DNA from: Betaproteobacteria bacterium HGW-Betaproteobacteria-11
Lineage (GTDB): Bacteria; Pseudomonadota; Gammaproteobacteria; Burkholderiales; Rhodocyclaceae
Length of the DNA: 64,000 nt
Reading direction: 5' to 3'
NCBI GenBank assembly: GCA_002842395.1
Contig: PHCV01000001.1
Coordinates: 336,213 to 400,212, forward strand
The position numbers and the translations under genes are program-made. Shown one piece after another: positions 25,568 through 36,137 of the stretch. How positions within the stretch are numbered: position 1 is the stretch's first letter; each line of letters begins with the position of its first letter. The notes beneath the pieces are model-generated. The model did no database searches. It was given only the letters and a program-made list of their open reading frames with translations, and was not told where the DNA came from.

Positions 25568-27486
25568 CAGGCAAAGCCCACGAACAGCAGGGCGCGGTGC
25601 AGCAGGCCGCCGATCAGGAAGGCCAGCGGAATGATCAGGCCGGTCATGATGGCCGCGGTCTTCAGACCCTGCTCCTTGATGATCATCAGTGTGCTGGCGA
25701 TGCAGGGGACGAAGATGGTCAGCGTTACCAGTCCGACCAGGCCCTGTTCCGGCGACAGTGCGCTGCCCAGCGCGAACAGCCCGGTGGCGCCGAAATCGCG
25801 GCGCAGGAAGCCCATCAACAGCGCGGCGGAGGCCTCCTTCGGCAAGCCGAGCCAGCCGGTGACCAGCGGCTCGCCGGCCTGAATCAGCCAGGGTAGGAAA
25901 CCGAGGCGGTCGAGCACGAACATCAACGCGGCGCCGATCAGGAACAGTGGGATGACTTCTTCCAGATACCATTTCAGCCGTGACCAGGTCTTCTTGGCGA
26001 CATTGCCGGCGACGGGCAGACGCATCGGCGGCAGCTCGGTCATCAGCGGGATGCGTTTGCCCTTGACCAGCTTGCCGGAGAGCCAGCCGACGGTGAACAG
26101 CACGCCGATCACCACGCCCAGCCAGATCAGGAAGGCTCCCGTGCCATAGCTCGCCAGCATGCCCATGACGACGCCGAGCTGGGCCGAGCAGGGGATGGCC
26201 AGTGCCAGCAGGAAGGTGACGATCAGCCGCTCGCGCGGCGTGTGCAGGATGCGCGTGGTGAGGGTGGCCATGGTCACGCAACCCAGGCCCAGCACCATCG
26301 GCAGCACGGCGCGGCCATTCAGACCCAGTGTCTTGAAGGCGCGGTTGGAGAGCACCGAAAGGCGGGCGAAGTAGCCGGAGTCCTCGAGGATGCCGAAGGC
26401 GATGAAAAACGTGGTGACGATGGGCAGGATCAACGCCAGCGCATAGGTCATGCCCATGGTCCACAAGCCGTAGGGGCCGACCAGAAAGTCCTGCAGCCAG
26501 TGCCATGGAATCCAGGTGGTGACCAGCGCGTGAAACCACGGATTGATGACGCCCTCGAAGAGTTGTTTCTCCAGCAGATCGACCAGATATTTGGCGCCGA
26601 ACTGACCGACGAAGGCATACACGCCGTAGAGTACCAGCGCCAGCAGCGGCCAGCCCCAGGTGCGATGCACCGACCACTGGCCGAGGCGCTGCACGAAACC
26701 ATGGCCGACGCTGCCGGCATCCTTGACCACGCGGTGGACGATGGCCTCGGCGGCGGTGATGCGGGCGCGTTGCAGAACCTCGGCGAGAGGCTCGGTGAAC
26801 TCGTCCTGCAGCCGCTCGCGCCGGGCGGCGAGGGCGAACAGGTCGGTCCCCTGTGCCGCCAGCCATTCCTCGGTGGCCCGATCGCCGGCGAGGTAGAGCA
26901 GGGCGACGACCCGCGGCGAGAGATGGGCGATGGGCAGCAGTAGCGCCAGATCGTCGATCGCCGCCTCGATCGGGTCGGCGTAGGTGAGGCGGAAAACCGG
27001 TACCCGGGCATCGGCAATCGCCCGCGCCAGTGCCGTCATGCCTTCATTGCCGGTGGCGACGGTGGGCACCACGGCGAGCCCGAGTTCGACCGCCAGCCTG
27101 GCCGGATCGAAGGCCATGCCGCGTGCCTTGGCCTCGTCCATCATGTTGAGCGCCAACACCATCGGCACGCCGGCTTCGGCCAGCAGCAGCGCCAATTGCA
27201 CTGTGCGGCGCAGGTTCTTGGCATCGCCGACCTGGACCAGCGCCCGCAGCTTTTCGTTGAGCAGGATCCGCGCCGTGGCCTGCTCGTCTTCGCTGCGTGC
27301 CGGCAGTGTCAGCACGCCGGGCGTATCCAGCACTTCGACACCGGGCTGGGCGCGCGAAAGGCCGCGTGATACTTCGATGGTGGTGCCGGGGTAATTCGCG
27401 ACGTTGACGTAACGCCCGGTCAGGCGGTGAAAAATCACCGATTTGCCGACATTGGGCTGGCCGACGAGGGCGATCGAGGCGTTCAT
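25567..27486 (-). CDS. feoB: Ferrous iron transporter FeoB
   Basis: 639-residue inner-membrane Fe(II) transporter. The N-terminal G domain has G1 GQPNVGKS, G3 DTPG and G4 NMMD, followed by a helical domain and the C-terminal membrane part with two gate regions. It is shorter than the roughly 770 residues of E. coli FeoB. It is preceded by hemP and followed by feoA, and a Fur box lies upstream of hemP, so iron limitation should induce it. Confidence 0.95.
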   Translation of the reverse strand: MNASIALVGQPNVGKSVIFHRLTGRYVNVANYPGTTIEVSRGLSRAQPGVEVLDTPGVLTLPARSEDEQATARILLNEKLRALVQVGDAKNLRRTVQLALLLAEAGVPMVLALNMMDEAKARGMAFDPARLAVELGLAVVPTVATGNEGMTALARAIADARVPVFRLTYADPIEAAIDDLALLLPIAHLSPRVVALLYLAGDRATEEWLAAQGTDLFALAARRERLQDEFTEPLAEVLQRARITAAEAIVHRVVKDAGSVGHGFVQRLGQWSVHRTWGWPLLALVLYGVYAFVGQFGAKYLVDLLEKQLFEGVINPWFHALVTTWIPWHWLQDFLVGPYGLWTMGMTYALALILPIVTTFFIAFGILEDSGYFARLSVLSNRAFKTLGLNGRAVLPMVLGLGCVTMATLTTRILHTPRERLIVTFLLALAIPCSAQLGVVMGMLASYGTGAFLIWLGVVIGVLFTVGWLSGKLVKGKRIPLMTELPPMRLPVAGNVAKKTWSRLKWYLEEVIPLFLIGAALMFVLDRLGFLPWLIQAGEPLVTGWLGLPKEASAALLMGFLRRDFGATGLFALGSALSPEQGLVGLVTLTIFVPCIASTLMIIKEQGLKTAAIMTGLIIPLAFLIGGLLHRALLFVGFA

Positions 27487-27523
27487 GGCTGCTGGGGAAG
27501 GGGTGGCAATGTTATGAGAAGGG

Positions 27524-27703
27524 TTATTTTGTCAGAATCAGCTTGCCCTGCTTGGTCCGCCGCAAGCGATAGGTCTCGCCGGCATGCAGGATTTCAATTT
27601 CCTGATGACGGCCGAGCAAAGCCACACTCTCGATCCGCGGCAGTGGCTGTGGTAGTGGCGGGCAAGACGGGCGGGCGAGAGGCATGGAAGCAGTGGTTTT
27701 CAT
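27524..27703 (-). CDS. hemP: Hemin uptake protein HemP family
   Basis: 59 residues with the HemP C-terminal signature HAGETYRLRRTKQGKLILTK preceded by an SVALLG segment. The family is small, Fur-regulated and linked to heme or iron uptake; the mechanism is not settled. ATG 27703 lies 29 bases from the Fur box. Here it heads the feo operon rather than a heme-receptor operon. Confidence 0.85.
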   Translation of the reverse strand: MKTTASMPLARPSCPPLPQPLPRIESVALLGRHQEIEILHAGETYRLRRTKQGKLILTK

Positions 27704-27731
27704 AGGTCGAACGACATGATTTGATTGCTTA

Positions 27732-27746
27732 TGAGAATCATTCTCA
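27732..27746 (-). promoter_or_regulatory. Fur box upstream of hemP-feoBA
   Basis: TGAGAATCATTCTCA is a perfect dyad and a strong match to the Fur consensus core. It implies iron-dependent repression of the whole minus-strand iron module. Confidence 0.88.
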
Positions 27747-27872
27747 CCTAAACTCCAACCGGTGTCAACCAATCCAGGTACTTCTACCTGCGGACATTCC
27801 GTGGCAGACCAGGCCGCAGAAATCGACGAACACCGTTCGGCATTGCGTTTTCAGCGACGGGCCGGGGCACGA

Positions 27873-27878
27873 TATAAT
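27873..27878 (+). promoter_or_regulatory. -10 element of ppa
   Basis: Consensus TATAAT, 26 bases before the ATG. The best -35 candidate is TTTCAG at 27849-27854 with an 18-base spacer. Confidence 0.6.
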
Positions 27879-27903
27879 TTCCGTTTTATAGCAAGGAGTG
27901 GTC

Positions 27904-28452
27904 ATGGGTCTTGATCGAGTTCCATCTGGCAAGGATTTACCCAATGATTTCAATGTCATCATCGAGATTCCGATGCGTTCGGACCCGGTCAAGTATGAAG
28001 TGGACAAGGCTTCCGGGGCGATTTTTGTCGATCGCTTCATGTCTACGGCGATGAACTATCCTTGCAACTACGGTTACATCCCACACACGATTTCCGGTGA
28101 TGGCGATCCGGTCGACGTCCTCGTGGTTTCGCAGTTCGCCCTGTCGCCAGGCGTCGTGGTGCGCTGCCGGCCGGTGGGCATGCTGAAGATGATCGACGAG
28201 GCGGGCGAAGATGCCAAGCTGATCGCCGTCCCGGTAGACAAGCTGACGCCGCTGTATCGGAATGTGGAAACCCCGCGCGATCTGCCGCAGGGTCTGCTCG
28301 ATCAGATCGCCCATTTCTTCGAGCATTACAAGGACCTCGAGCCGGGCAAGTTCGTCAAGATACAGGGCTGGGTTGGCCTCGAGGAAGCCAAGCGGGAAAT
28401 CATGGACGGTGTCGCCGCCTATGACGCCGCCAAGGACAAGCCGGCGTATTGA
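27904..28452 (+). CDS. ppa: Inorganic pyrophosphatase
   Basis: 182-residue family I soluble pyrophosphatase that hydrolyses PPi to two phosphates. The signature [10 protein letters not shown] carries the metal-binding aspartates, and [11 protein letters not shown] is the conserved active-site strand. The ATG at 27904 has AAGGAG nine bases upstream; the earlier in-frame ATG (27898) lies inside that site. Monocistronic, with its own promoter and terminator. Confidence 0.95.
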   Translation: MGLDRVPSGKDLPNDFNVIIEIPMRSDPVKYEVDKASGAIFVDRFMSTAMNYPCNYGYIPHTISGDGDPVDVLVVSQFALSPGVVVRCRPVGMLKMIDEAGEDAKLIAVPVDKLTPLYRNVETPRDLPQGLLDQIAHFFEHYKDLEPGKFVKIQGWVGLEEAKREIMDGVAAYDAAKDKPAY

Positions 28453-28475
28453 TCGTTGCTTCGGCTTTCCCGGAG

Positions 28476-28500
28476 AGCCCGCCCCGCGCGGGCTTTTTTT
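28476..28500 (+). terminator. Rho-independent terminator of ppa
   Basis: AGCCCGC (28476-28482) with GCGGGCT (28488-28494), then T-rich to 28500. Confidence 0.9.
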
Positions 28501-28529
28501 CATGACCGGTAACCGACTATAGTTCGTTC

Positions 28530-30152
28530 ATGTCGCAACTCCGCATCGCCATCGCCCAGTTCAACGCCATCGTCGGCGACCTCGCCGGCAACGCGGCGCG
28601 GATCGTCGAATTCGCCCGGCGGGCCCATGCCGCCGGAGCCGATGTGCTGCTGACGCCGGAACTGGCGCTGTGCGGCTATCCGCCGGAAGACCTGTTGCTG
28701 CGGCCGGATTTCTACCGGGCCTGTGCCGCGGAACTGGAGGCGCTGGCACGGCAACTGCCGCTGCCGGCCCTGATCGGGCATCCGCTGGCGGTCGCCGGCA
28801 AACATTTCAACGCCGCTTCCTTGCTGGCCGAGGGACAGATTCAGGCGACCTATCGCAAGCATCGGCTGCCGAACTACGAAGTGTTCGACGAGGAGCGCTA
28901 CTTCGATGCCGGACGGACGCCGTGCGTGGTTCGGCTGAAGGGCGTGCAGTGTGGACTGGTGATCTGTGCCGATGTCTGGGAAAGCGGTGCGGCCGAAGCC
29001 GCCGTCGCCGCGGGCGCCGAACTGCTGCTGACGCTGAATGCCTCGCCCTTCCACCTGAACAAGCAGTGCCGCCGTCACGAGGTGGTGCGCGAACGCGTTG
29101 CCGCCACGGGCCGGCCGGTCATCTACGCCAACTTGGTGGGTGGCCAGGACGAGCTGGTGTTCGATGGCGCCTCGTTCGCGCTGGATGGAACCGGGCGGCT
29201 GACGCATCAACTGCCGGCCTTCGTCGAAAGTTTCGGCATCGTGGACTATGCCGATGGCACGTTGCGGCCAGGGGATATCGCTGCCGCCGCGGCGCCCGAG
29301 GCCGAACTCTGGGCAGCATTGAAACTGGGCGTCGCCGACTACGTGGGCAAAAACGGTTTCCCAGGGGTCATCATCGGCCTCTCGGGCGGCATCGACTCGG
29401 CGCTGACCCTGGCCATTGCCGTCGATGCGCTGGGGGCGGAGCGCGTGCGCGCGGTGATGATGCCTTCGCCCTATACCGCGCAGATGAGTCTCGACGACTC
29501 GCGGGAAATGGTCGCCCGGCTCGGCGTGGACTATGACGAAATCCCGATCGGCCCGTTGATGGAGGATTTCGCCGTGTCGCTGGCGCCGACTTTTTCGCGG
29601 CTGGGGCAAAAGCCCGCCTGGGATACGACGGACGAGAACATTCAGGCGCGGATTCGTGGCCTGCTGCTGATGGCGTTTTCCAACCGCAGCGGCCGCATCG
29701 TGCTAACCACCGGCAACAAGAGTGAAATGGCCGTCGGCTATGCCACGCTGTACGGCGACATGGCCGGCGGCTTTGCCGTCATCAAGGACGTCTTCAAGAC
29801 CCGGGTGTATGACCTGGCGCGCTGGCGTAACAGTCTCTCGCCGGTGATTCCGCGGAACATCATCGAGCGTCCGCCCTCGGCTGAACTGAAGCCTGGACAA
29901 CTCGATCAGGACAGCCTGCCGCCCTACGCGGTGCTCGATGCCATCATCGAAGCCTACATGGAGCGCGACGAGAGCCCGCGGCAGATCATCGCCCAGGGTT
30001 TTGCTGAAAGCGATGTGCGCAAGGTGGTGGGTTTGCTCAAGAAAAACGAATACAAGCGACGCCAGGCACCGGTCGGCATTCGTGTCACCCAGCGGGGGTT
30101 CGGCAAGGATTGGCGCTATCCGATAACATCGGCTTATGCCGACGAATTCTGA
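28530..30152 (+). CDS. nadE: Glutamine-dependent NAD+ synthetase
   Basis: 540 residues. The N-terminal nitrilase-type glutaminase domain has the triad Glu in TPELALCGYPPED, Lys in YRKHRLPNY and Cys in GLVICADVW. The C-terminal ATP-pyrophosphatase domain has the P-loop SGGIDSALT. It amidates nicotinic acid adenine dinucleotide using glutamine. Followed by the PII gene after 12 bases, so the two may be co-transcribed. Confidence 0.95.
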   Translation: MSQLRIAIAQFNAIVGDLAGNAARIVEFARRAHAAGADVLLTPELALCGYPPEDLLLRPDFYRACAAELEALARQLPLPALIGHPLAVAGKHFNAASLLAEGQIQATYRKHRLPNYEVFDEERYFDAGRTPCVVRLKGVQCGLVICADVWESGAAEAAVAAGAELLLTLNASPFHLNKQCRRHEVVRERVAATGRPVIYANLVGGQDELVFDGASFALDGTGRLTHQLPAFVESFGIVDYADGTLRPGDIAAAAAPEAELWAALKLGVADYVGKNGFPGVIIGLSGGIDSALTLAIAVDALGAERVRAVMMPSPYTAQMSLDDSREMVARLGVDYDEIPIGPLMEDFAVSLAPTFSRLGQKPAWDTTDENIQARIRGLLLMAFSNRSGRIVLTTGNKSEMAVGYATLYGDMAGGFAVIKDVFKTRVYDLARWRNSLSPVIPRNIIERPPSAELKPGQLDQDSLPPYAVLDAIIEAYMERDESPRQIIAQGFAESDVRKVVGLLKKNEYKRRQAPVGIRVTQRGFGKDWRYPITSAYADEF

Positions 30153-30503
<351 letters not shown>

Positions 30504-30553
30504 TCGAAGGCTCGTCGGTTTCGCCTACGGCAGACTGGCGGGCCTATCCCGCG

Positions 30554-30580
30554 CCCCCTTTCTCGGGGGAATGGGCGGCT
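30554..30580. repeat. G/C-rich hairpin element, copy C, between glnB and smr genes
   Basis: CCCCC (30554-30558) and GGGGG (30565-30569) followed by ATGGGCGGC, between convergent genes. It may serve as a terminator. Confidence 0.35.
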
Positions 30581-30600
30581 GCCTGGCTCGCTTTGCCCGG

Positions 30601-31197
30601 CTACTTGCGCAGCAACACGATGACCGCGCCGCCGCCGCCGTCCTGCGGACGTGCCTGGCAGAAGGCCAGCACCTCCTGACGTTGACTGAGCCAGCCTGGC
30701 ACCCAATGCTTGAGCACCGGCTCGCGGCCCAGCGAATGCTGTCCCTTGCCATGCACGATGCGCAGGCAACGCTGCTCTCTGGCTCGGGTTTCGGCGAGAA
30801 AGTTCACTAGCGCGAGGCGTGCTTCGTCGCGGCTGTGGCCGTGCAGATCGAGGGAAGCCTGCACACTCCAGCGGCCCCGGCGCAGATCGCGGAGTACCCG
30901 CAAGGGCACGCCATCGCGCCGCCAGGCCGTTTCGTCGCCGCCCTCGAGCCATTGGTCGGAGGAGAGCGGTTCGTGCAATGATGCGACGAGGGCTGCCGTT
31001 TCATCCTTCACCCGCTGGCGCGGAATGGCGGGCGGTGGCGGCGGTGAAAGGTCCGCCCGGTCGGAATGGAGTGGCCGGGCATCGGCCACCGCCGCGCGAA
31101 ACAATGCGCGCTCATCCGTATCGGCCGTAGCGGGTTGTGGATCCGGTTCGGCGCGGAGGATGGGGGCGGGTTTGCCGCCGCGTCCTCCGCCCGCCAT
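30601..31197 (-). CDS. Smr domain protein
   Basis: 198 residues with a C-terminal Smr domain (SLDLHGHSRDEARLAL, IVHGKGQHS), a DNA/RNA-nicking or binding module also found in MutS2. The first 70 residues are Pro/Ala-rich and probably disordered. The start ATG is one base after the trxB stop, so it is translated from the trxB transcript. Confidence 0.88.
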   Translation of the reverse strand: MAGGGRGGKPAPILRAEPDPQPATADTDERALFRAAVADARPLHSDRADLSPPPPPAIPRQRVKDETAALVASLHEPLSSDQWLEGGDETAWRRDGVPLRVLRDLRRGRWSVQASLDLHGHSRDEARLALVNFLAETRAREQRCLRIVHGKGQHSLGREPVLKHWVPGWLSQRQEVLAFCQARPQDGGGGAVIVLLRK

Positions 31198-31198
31198 G

Positions 31199-32182
<984 letters not shown>

Positions 32183-32235
32183 TTATATCGGCTGGCTTGC
32201 GGCATAATCGCTGTCTCCTTCTTCCATTGATTGCC

Positions 32236-34305
32236 ATGAACCCTTTGCTCGATTTCAGTGGTCTGCCATGTTTCGACGCCGTGCTGCCAGACCACGTCGC
32301 TCCGGCCATTCGTCACTTGCTGGGCGAAAACCGCGTACTGACCGAGCGGCTGCTCGCGCCGGAAACCCCGGTTACCTGGGATGCCTTCGTGCAACCGCTG
32401 ATCGACGCCAACGAGTGCCTGTCGCGGGCGTGGGGTATCGTCGGCCATCTGCACGCGGTGAACGACATCCCGCCCTGGCGTGAAGCCTACAACGCGCTGC
32501 TACCCGAGGTGACCAGCTTCTATGTCGAACTCGGTCAGAATCTGGCGCTGTTCGCCAAGTACCAGGCCCTTGCCGATAGCGCCGAATTCCCCCGCCTGAC
32601 GCCGGCGCGCAAAAGAATCATCGAGAACGAGCTGCGCGACTTCCGGCTCTCCGGCGCCGCCTTGCCGGAAGCAGTGAAGCCGCGCTTCAAGGCCATTCAG
32701 GAGGAGCTCTCGGCGCTGGCGGCGAAGTTTTCCGAGAACGTGCTCGACGCCACCAATGCCCATGCCGAATGGATCGGGGACGAGGACCAACTGACGGGGC
32801 TCCCCGACGATGTCAAGGCCGCCGCCCGCCAGGCCGCGGCGAACGACGGCCGACCGGGCTGGAAATTCACCCTGCATGCACCTGCCTACATTCCGGTATT
32901 GCAGTATGCCGATGACCGCGACCTGCGCGCACGGATGTATCGCGCTTATGCCACCCGTGCCTCGGAGTTCGGCAAACCCGAATGGGACAACGGGCCGTTG
33001 ATCGACCGCATCCTCGCGCTGCGCCATGAGGAGGCGCAGTTGCTCGGCTATGCCAATTTCGCCGAGGTCTCGCTGGTCTCGAAGATGGCCGAGAGCCCGC
33101 AGCAGGTAGCCGTTTTTTTGCGGGACATGGCGGCCAGGGCACGCCCTTTCGCCGAGCGCGATCTGGCCGAACTGCGGGATTTCGCCCGCGAGCGGCTCGG
33201 CCTCGATGCGCTCGAAGCCTGGGACATCGCCCGGGCCTCGGAGAAATTGCGTCAGCAGCGCTACAGTTTTTCCGACGACGAGGTGAAGCAGTATTTCCCC
33301 GAACCCAAGGTGATGGCCGGACTCTTCCATGTCATCGAAACCCTTTACAACGTGCGCATCCTGCCGGATACGGCGCCAGTGTGGGAGCCTGCGGTGCGCT
33401 TTTATCGCATCGAGCGCGGGGGCGAACTGATCGGTCAGTTCTATGTCGATCTTTATGCCCGCGAAACCAAGCGTGGCGGCGCCTGGATGGACGAAGCGGT
33501 CACCCGTCGGCGTCGCCGGCCCGCCAGCGCCGAGTTTTCGAAAACCGTGCAAACCCCGGTGGCCTACCTGAACTGCAACTTTCCCGCTCCGGTGGGCGAC
33601 AAGCCGGCCACCTTCAGTCACGACGATGTCATCACGCTGTTCCACGAGTGCGGTCACGGCCTGCACCATTTGCTGACCCTGGTCGACGAATTGCCGGTCT
33701 CCGGCATTCACGGCGTGGAGTGGGATGCGGTCGAGCTGCCCAGTCAGTTCATGGAGAATTTCTGCTGGGAGTGGGCCGTGATCGAAAACATGACGGCGCA
33801 CGTCGACAGCGGCGAACCGTTGCCGCGCGTGCTGTTCGACAAGATGCTGGCGGCGAAGAATTTCCAGAGTGGTTTATTTACCTTGCGCCAGCTCGAGTTC
33901 GGGCTTTTCGATCTGCGCCTGCACTGGGATTTCCTCCCCGGCGGCGATAAGCGCGTGCTCGATCTGCTCGACCAGGTGCGCCGCGAGACGGCGGTCATCG
34001 TGCCGCCGGAATGGAACCGGTTTCCGATGAGTTTTTCGCATATCTTCGCCGGCGGCTATGCCGCCGGATATTTCAGCTACAAGTGGGCCGAGGTGCTCTC
34101 CGCCGATGCCTTCGAAGCCTTCGAGGATGCCGCGCGGGCCAAGGGCGGCAGCACGCTGGATGCCGAGACCGGCGAGCGCTTCTGGCGCGAGATTCTTGCC
34201 GTCGGCGGTTCACGTGACGCGCTCGAATCGTTCAAGTCCTTTCGCGGCCGCGAACCGCGCCCCGATGCGCTACTGCGGCATAGCGGCATGGTCGAGACGG
34301 TCTGA
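32236..34305 (+). CDS. prlC: Oligopeptidase A, M3 family metallopeptidase
   Basis: 689-residue cytoplasmic zinc peptidase that degrades peptides, including cleaved signal peptides. Zinc site HECGH at residues 470-474 plus the downstream glutamate in WDAVELPSQFMENF. ATG 32236 matches the family N-terminus. A variant of the interspersed repeat at 33522-33537 encodes PASAEFSK in a loop just before the conserved TPVAYLNCNF, where relatives have a short variable loop. Confidence 0.93.
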   Translation: MNPLLDFSGLPCFDAVLPDHVAPAIRHLLGENRVLTERLLAPETPVTWDAFVQPLIDANECLSRAWGIVGHLHAVNDIPPWREAYNALLPEVTSFYVELGQNLALFAKYQALADSAEFPRLTPARKRIIENELRDFRLSGAALPEAVKPRFKAIQEELSALAAKFSENVLDATNAHAEWIGDEDQLTGLPDDVKAAARQAAANDGRPGWKFTLHAPAYIPVLQYADDRDLRARMYRAYATRASEFGKPEWDNGPLIDRILALRHEEAQLLGYANFAEVSLVSKMAESPQQVAVFLRDMAARARPFAERDLAELRDFARERLGLDALEAWDIARASEKLRQQRYSFSDDEVKQYFPEPKVMAGLFHVIETLYNVRILPDTAPVWEPAVRFYRIERGGELIGQFYVDLYARETKRGGAWMDEAVTRRRRRPASAEFSKTVQTPVAYLNCNFPAPVGDKPATFSHDDVITLFHECGHGLHHLLTLVDELPVSGIHGVEWDAVELPSQFMENFCWEWAVIENMTAHVDSGEPLPRVLFDKMLAAKNFQSGLFTLRQLEFGLFDLRLHWDFLPGGDKRVLDLLDQVRRETAVIVPPEWNRFPMSFSHIFAGGYAAGYFSYKWAEVLSADAFEAFEDAARAKGGSTLDAETGERFWREILAVGGSRDALESFKSFRGREPRPDALLRHSGMVETV
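33522..33537 (-). repeat. Interspersed repeat, variant copy 5, inside prlC
   Basis: CGCCAGCGCCGAGTTT, 15 of 16 matching the reverse of the core. No clear arms. Confidence 0.5.
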
Positions 34306-34335
34306 AGCCCGCGTTACCGGGTTTCCCCGCCGCCT

Positions 34336-34376
34336 CGCCAGCGCCGACTTTTCAGCGCGGCAGGTGAGGGCGGTCG
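34336..34376 (-). repeat. Interspersed repeat, copy 6, after prlC
   Basis: Core reverse complement at 34336-34351 between imperfect arms: CCGCCTCGCC (34329-34338) and GGTGAGGGCGG. Intergenic. Confidence 0.65.
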
Positions 34377-34385
34377 ACGGCATGA

Positions 34386-34414
34386 ATGCCGGGATCTCCT
34401 CATGATCCCGGCAT
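34386..34414. terminator. Strong hairpin between convergent genes
   Basis: Perfect 11-base stem ATGCCGGGATC (34386-34396) with GATCCCGGCAT (34404-34414), 7-base loop, no T run. It probably acts as a bidirectional transcription barrier or mRNA end. Confidence 0.6.
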
Positions 34415-34436
34415 CGCTGAGCGGTCGACCGAGGTT

Positions 34437-35111
34437 TCAGGGTTCCAGCTCGAAGCCGGCGGGGGTACAGGGCTGATCGGCCAGGATGCGAAAGGCACAA
34501 CAGCCATCACCATTCTGGAAGCGCTTCTCCCGCACCACGCGCACGCCCAGCAGCCGGGTCAGTACCGAAACCGTGACGCTGCACAGCAGGGGACGACGCA
34601 AGGCCACATTCAGATAAGGACAGTTGCGCTCCATCAGGTACGTTTCGCCGTCGCGGGTTTCGACGCTCATGTAGGGGTCGTTGTCGCCATAGAAGGTGGT
34701 CAACAGCGCCAGACGCTCATCGAGCGACTTGCCGCGCAGACGCGGCTCCCAGCGCTGCAACTGGGTTTCGGCGACTTCGGCGAGAACATTGCGGGCCTGC
34801 TCCGGGCCCAGCCGGGTTGCCATGGCATCGACCAGATCCACGGCCAGCGTGTCGTAATGCTTGGGGAAGCGGTTCTCGCCGACCTGGGTCAACCGGTAGA
34901 GGCTGCGTGGGCGCCCCGCGGCAGCAAGGTCGCGCTCCAGATGCTGGGCAATCCAGCCCTCCTTTTTTAGTTGCACGATCTGGCTGCGCACGGCTTCGTA
35001 GGAAACGCCGATCGTTTCCGCCAGGCGTGCGATCGTCAGGCGCCCCGAGGTCTTGAGCAAGGCGAGAATGGTGGAACGAATCGAGGACGCTGTTTCAGGA
35101 GAGGAAATCAT
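34437..35111 (-). CDS. Putative iron-sulfur transcriptional regulator, SufR-like
   Basis: 224 residues. The N-terminal winged helix-turn-helix (RLTIARLAETIGVSYEAVRS) resembles DeoR/ArsR-type regulators. The C-terminal part has a cysteine series NCPYL, LLCSVTV and GDGCCAF, which fits the Fe-S ligand spacing of SufR-type regulators. The two genes upstream on the same strand encode small membrane proteins. ATG 35111 is preferred over TTG 35120. Targets are unknown and no suf genes are in the window. Confidence 0.72.
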   Translation of the reverse strand: MISSPETASSIRSTILALLKTSGRLTIARLAETIGVSYEAVRSQIVQLKKEGWIAQHLERDLAAAGRPRSLYRLTQVGENRFPKHYDTLAVDLVDAMATRLGPEQARNVLAEVAETQLQRWEPRLRGKSLDERLALLTTFYGDNDPYMSVETRDGETYLMERNCPYLNVALRRPLLCSVTVSVLTRLLGVRVVREKRFQNGDGCCAFRILADQPCTPAGFELEP

Positions 35112-35189
35112 CGCGGTCAACCCTTTGCTGGGCGTGGAAAACTGCTGTCTGCATATTGCCGCATAACGGCAAAAGCTGCAAATCGCAGT

Positions 35190-35627
35190 CTACTCGGCGC
35201 GACCTATGCCGTGTCGATAGACAAGTTCGCCACCGAACCAGCCGCCGATAAATACCAGCCCCATGCAGGACAACGACAGGCCCAGCAGAAGCAGTGGACT
35301 GGACGGGATGGATTGACCGTGGCGCAGCAGCAGATCGATCAGGGCGACGCAGGCGGCGCTGCTCATCGCCATCATGTGCCGCATGGCTGCGCGTCCCGCG
35401 GCCGGATTGTCGCCGATGTTTGCAAAATCGATGAAACCGACGGCCATCGCCGGTAAGGACAGTGCCAGCCCAACGGCGAGCGACCAATACCCGAATTGCC
35501 ACCATAGTTCTTGTGCCTGAACGAGCCCCAGCGTATCCCACAGCGGGGTCATGGACCACAGGGCGACCGGGAAATGCACCAGAAGGGGGTGGATCGGATG
35601 CCCACCCAGTCGCACACTGCGGCCCAT
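35190..35627 (-). CDS. DUF2231 membrane protein
   Basis: 145 residues, four membrane helices, with the DUF2231 start GGHPIHPLLVHFPVALW and further histidines near helix ends (MRHMMAM, YRHGIG). Possible heme or metal binding; function unknown. Lies between the SufR-like regulator gene and the small membrane protein gene, all on the minus strand. Confidence 0.85.
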   Translation of the reverse strand: MGRSVRLGGHPIHPLLVHFPVALWSMTPLWDTLGLVQAQELWWQFGYWSLAVGLALSLPAMAVGFIDFANIGDNPAAGRAAMRHMMAMSSAACVALIDLLLRHGQSIPSSPLLLLGLSLSCMGLVFIGGWFGGELVYRHGIGRAE

Positions 35628-35651
35628 GATCGATCTCCTGCGGCCGGCGGC

Positions 35652-35987
35652 CTACAGCATTGAAAAGAGCAGGATCAGGAAGGCCAGCACGGCCACACCG
35701 CCATGAATCAGCACCACGGGTGATGGCAGACGCTGCTTGCGCAGGTGTATGGAAAGCAGGAAAAAACCACCGAGCGCTGCGATCACGAAAAGCACCAAGC
35801 TGGGTACGCTAGCCTCCGGAACACCTTGCAGCACGGCCAGCAGCAGGAGGACCAGTGCGCTGGCGGCCAGCAGGCCATGCAGCGCGGCCAGGGGCAGGGG
35901 CGGGTTGTTGCCGCGGAAATGAATCACCGCCATGGTGGCGCCACCGAGCGCGGCGATGGCGAAGAGGATGAGTGCGAGCGTAAGCAT
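35652..35987 (-). CDS. Small membrane protein of unknown function, 111 aa
   Basis: Three to four membrane helices with histidines in [15 protein letters not shown] and LIHGGVA, one per helix pair. AAGGAG precedes ATG 35987. Not recognised. Its histidine placement resembles DUF2231 next door, so the two may form one complex; this is an inference. Confidence 0.75.
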   Translation of the reverse strand: MLTLALILFAIAALGGATMAVIHFRGNNPPLPLAALHGLLAASALVLLLLAVLQGVPEASVPSLVLFVIAALGGFFLLSIHLRKQRLPSPVVLIHGGVAVLAFLILLFSML

Positions 35988-36064
35988 GGAATTCTCCTTG
36001 ACCAGGTTGTAATGACATCCGCGGATGAGCGGATGAAGCAGGGGCAACCTGCTAAGCACATAAT

Positions 36065-36082
36065 ACAACAAATAAATTGTAA
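36065..36082 (-). promoter_or_regulatory. Possible operator TACAA-N8-TTGTA upstream of the small membrane protein gene
   Basis: An AT-rich dyad (arms 36065-36069 and 36078-36082) in otherwise GC-rich DNA, next to a minus-strand TATTAT that could be a -10. The SufR-like regulator is a candidate ligand. Confidence 0.35.
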
Positions 36083-36137
36083 AACAAGGCCTCGAGTAGG
36101 TTGTCGAGAGTATTTACGGTTCGGGTATGATCGGCAG

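Noticed and set aside
29582..29600. GGCGCCGACTTTTTCG in nadE as a repeat copy
   Set aside because: The encoded LAPTFS is normal for NAD synthetases, so the similarity is probably chance.
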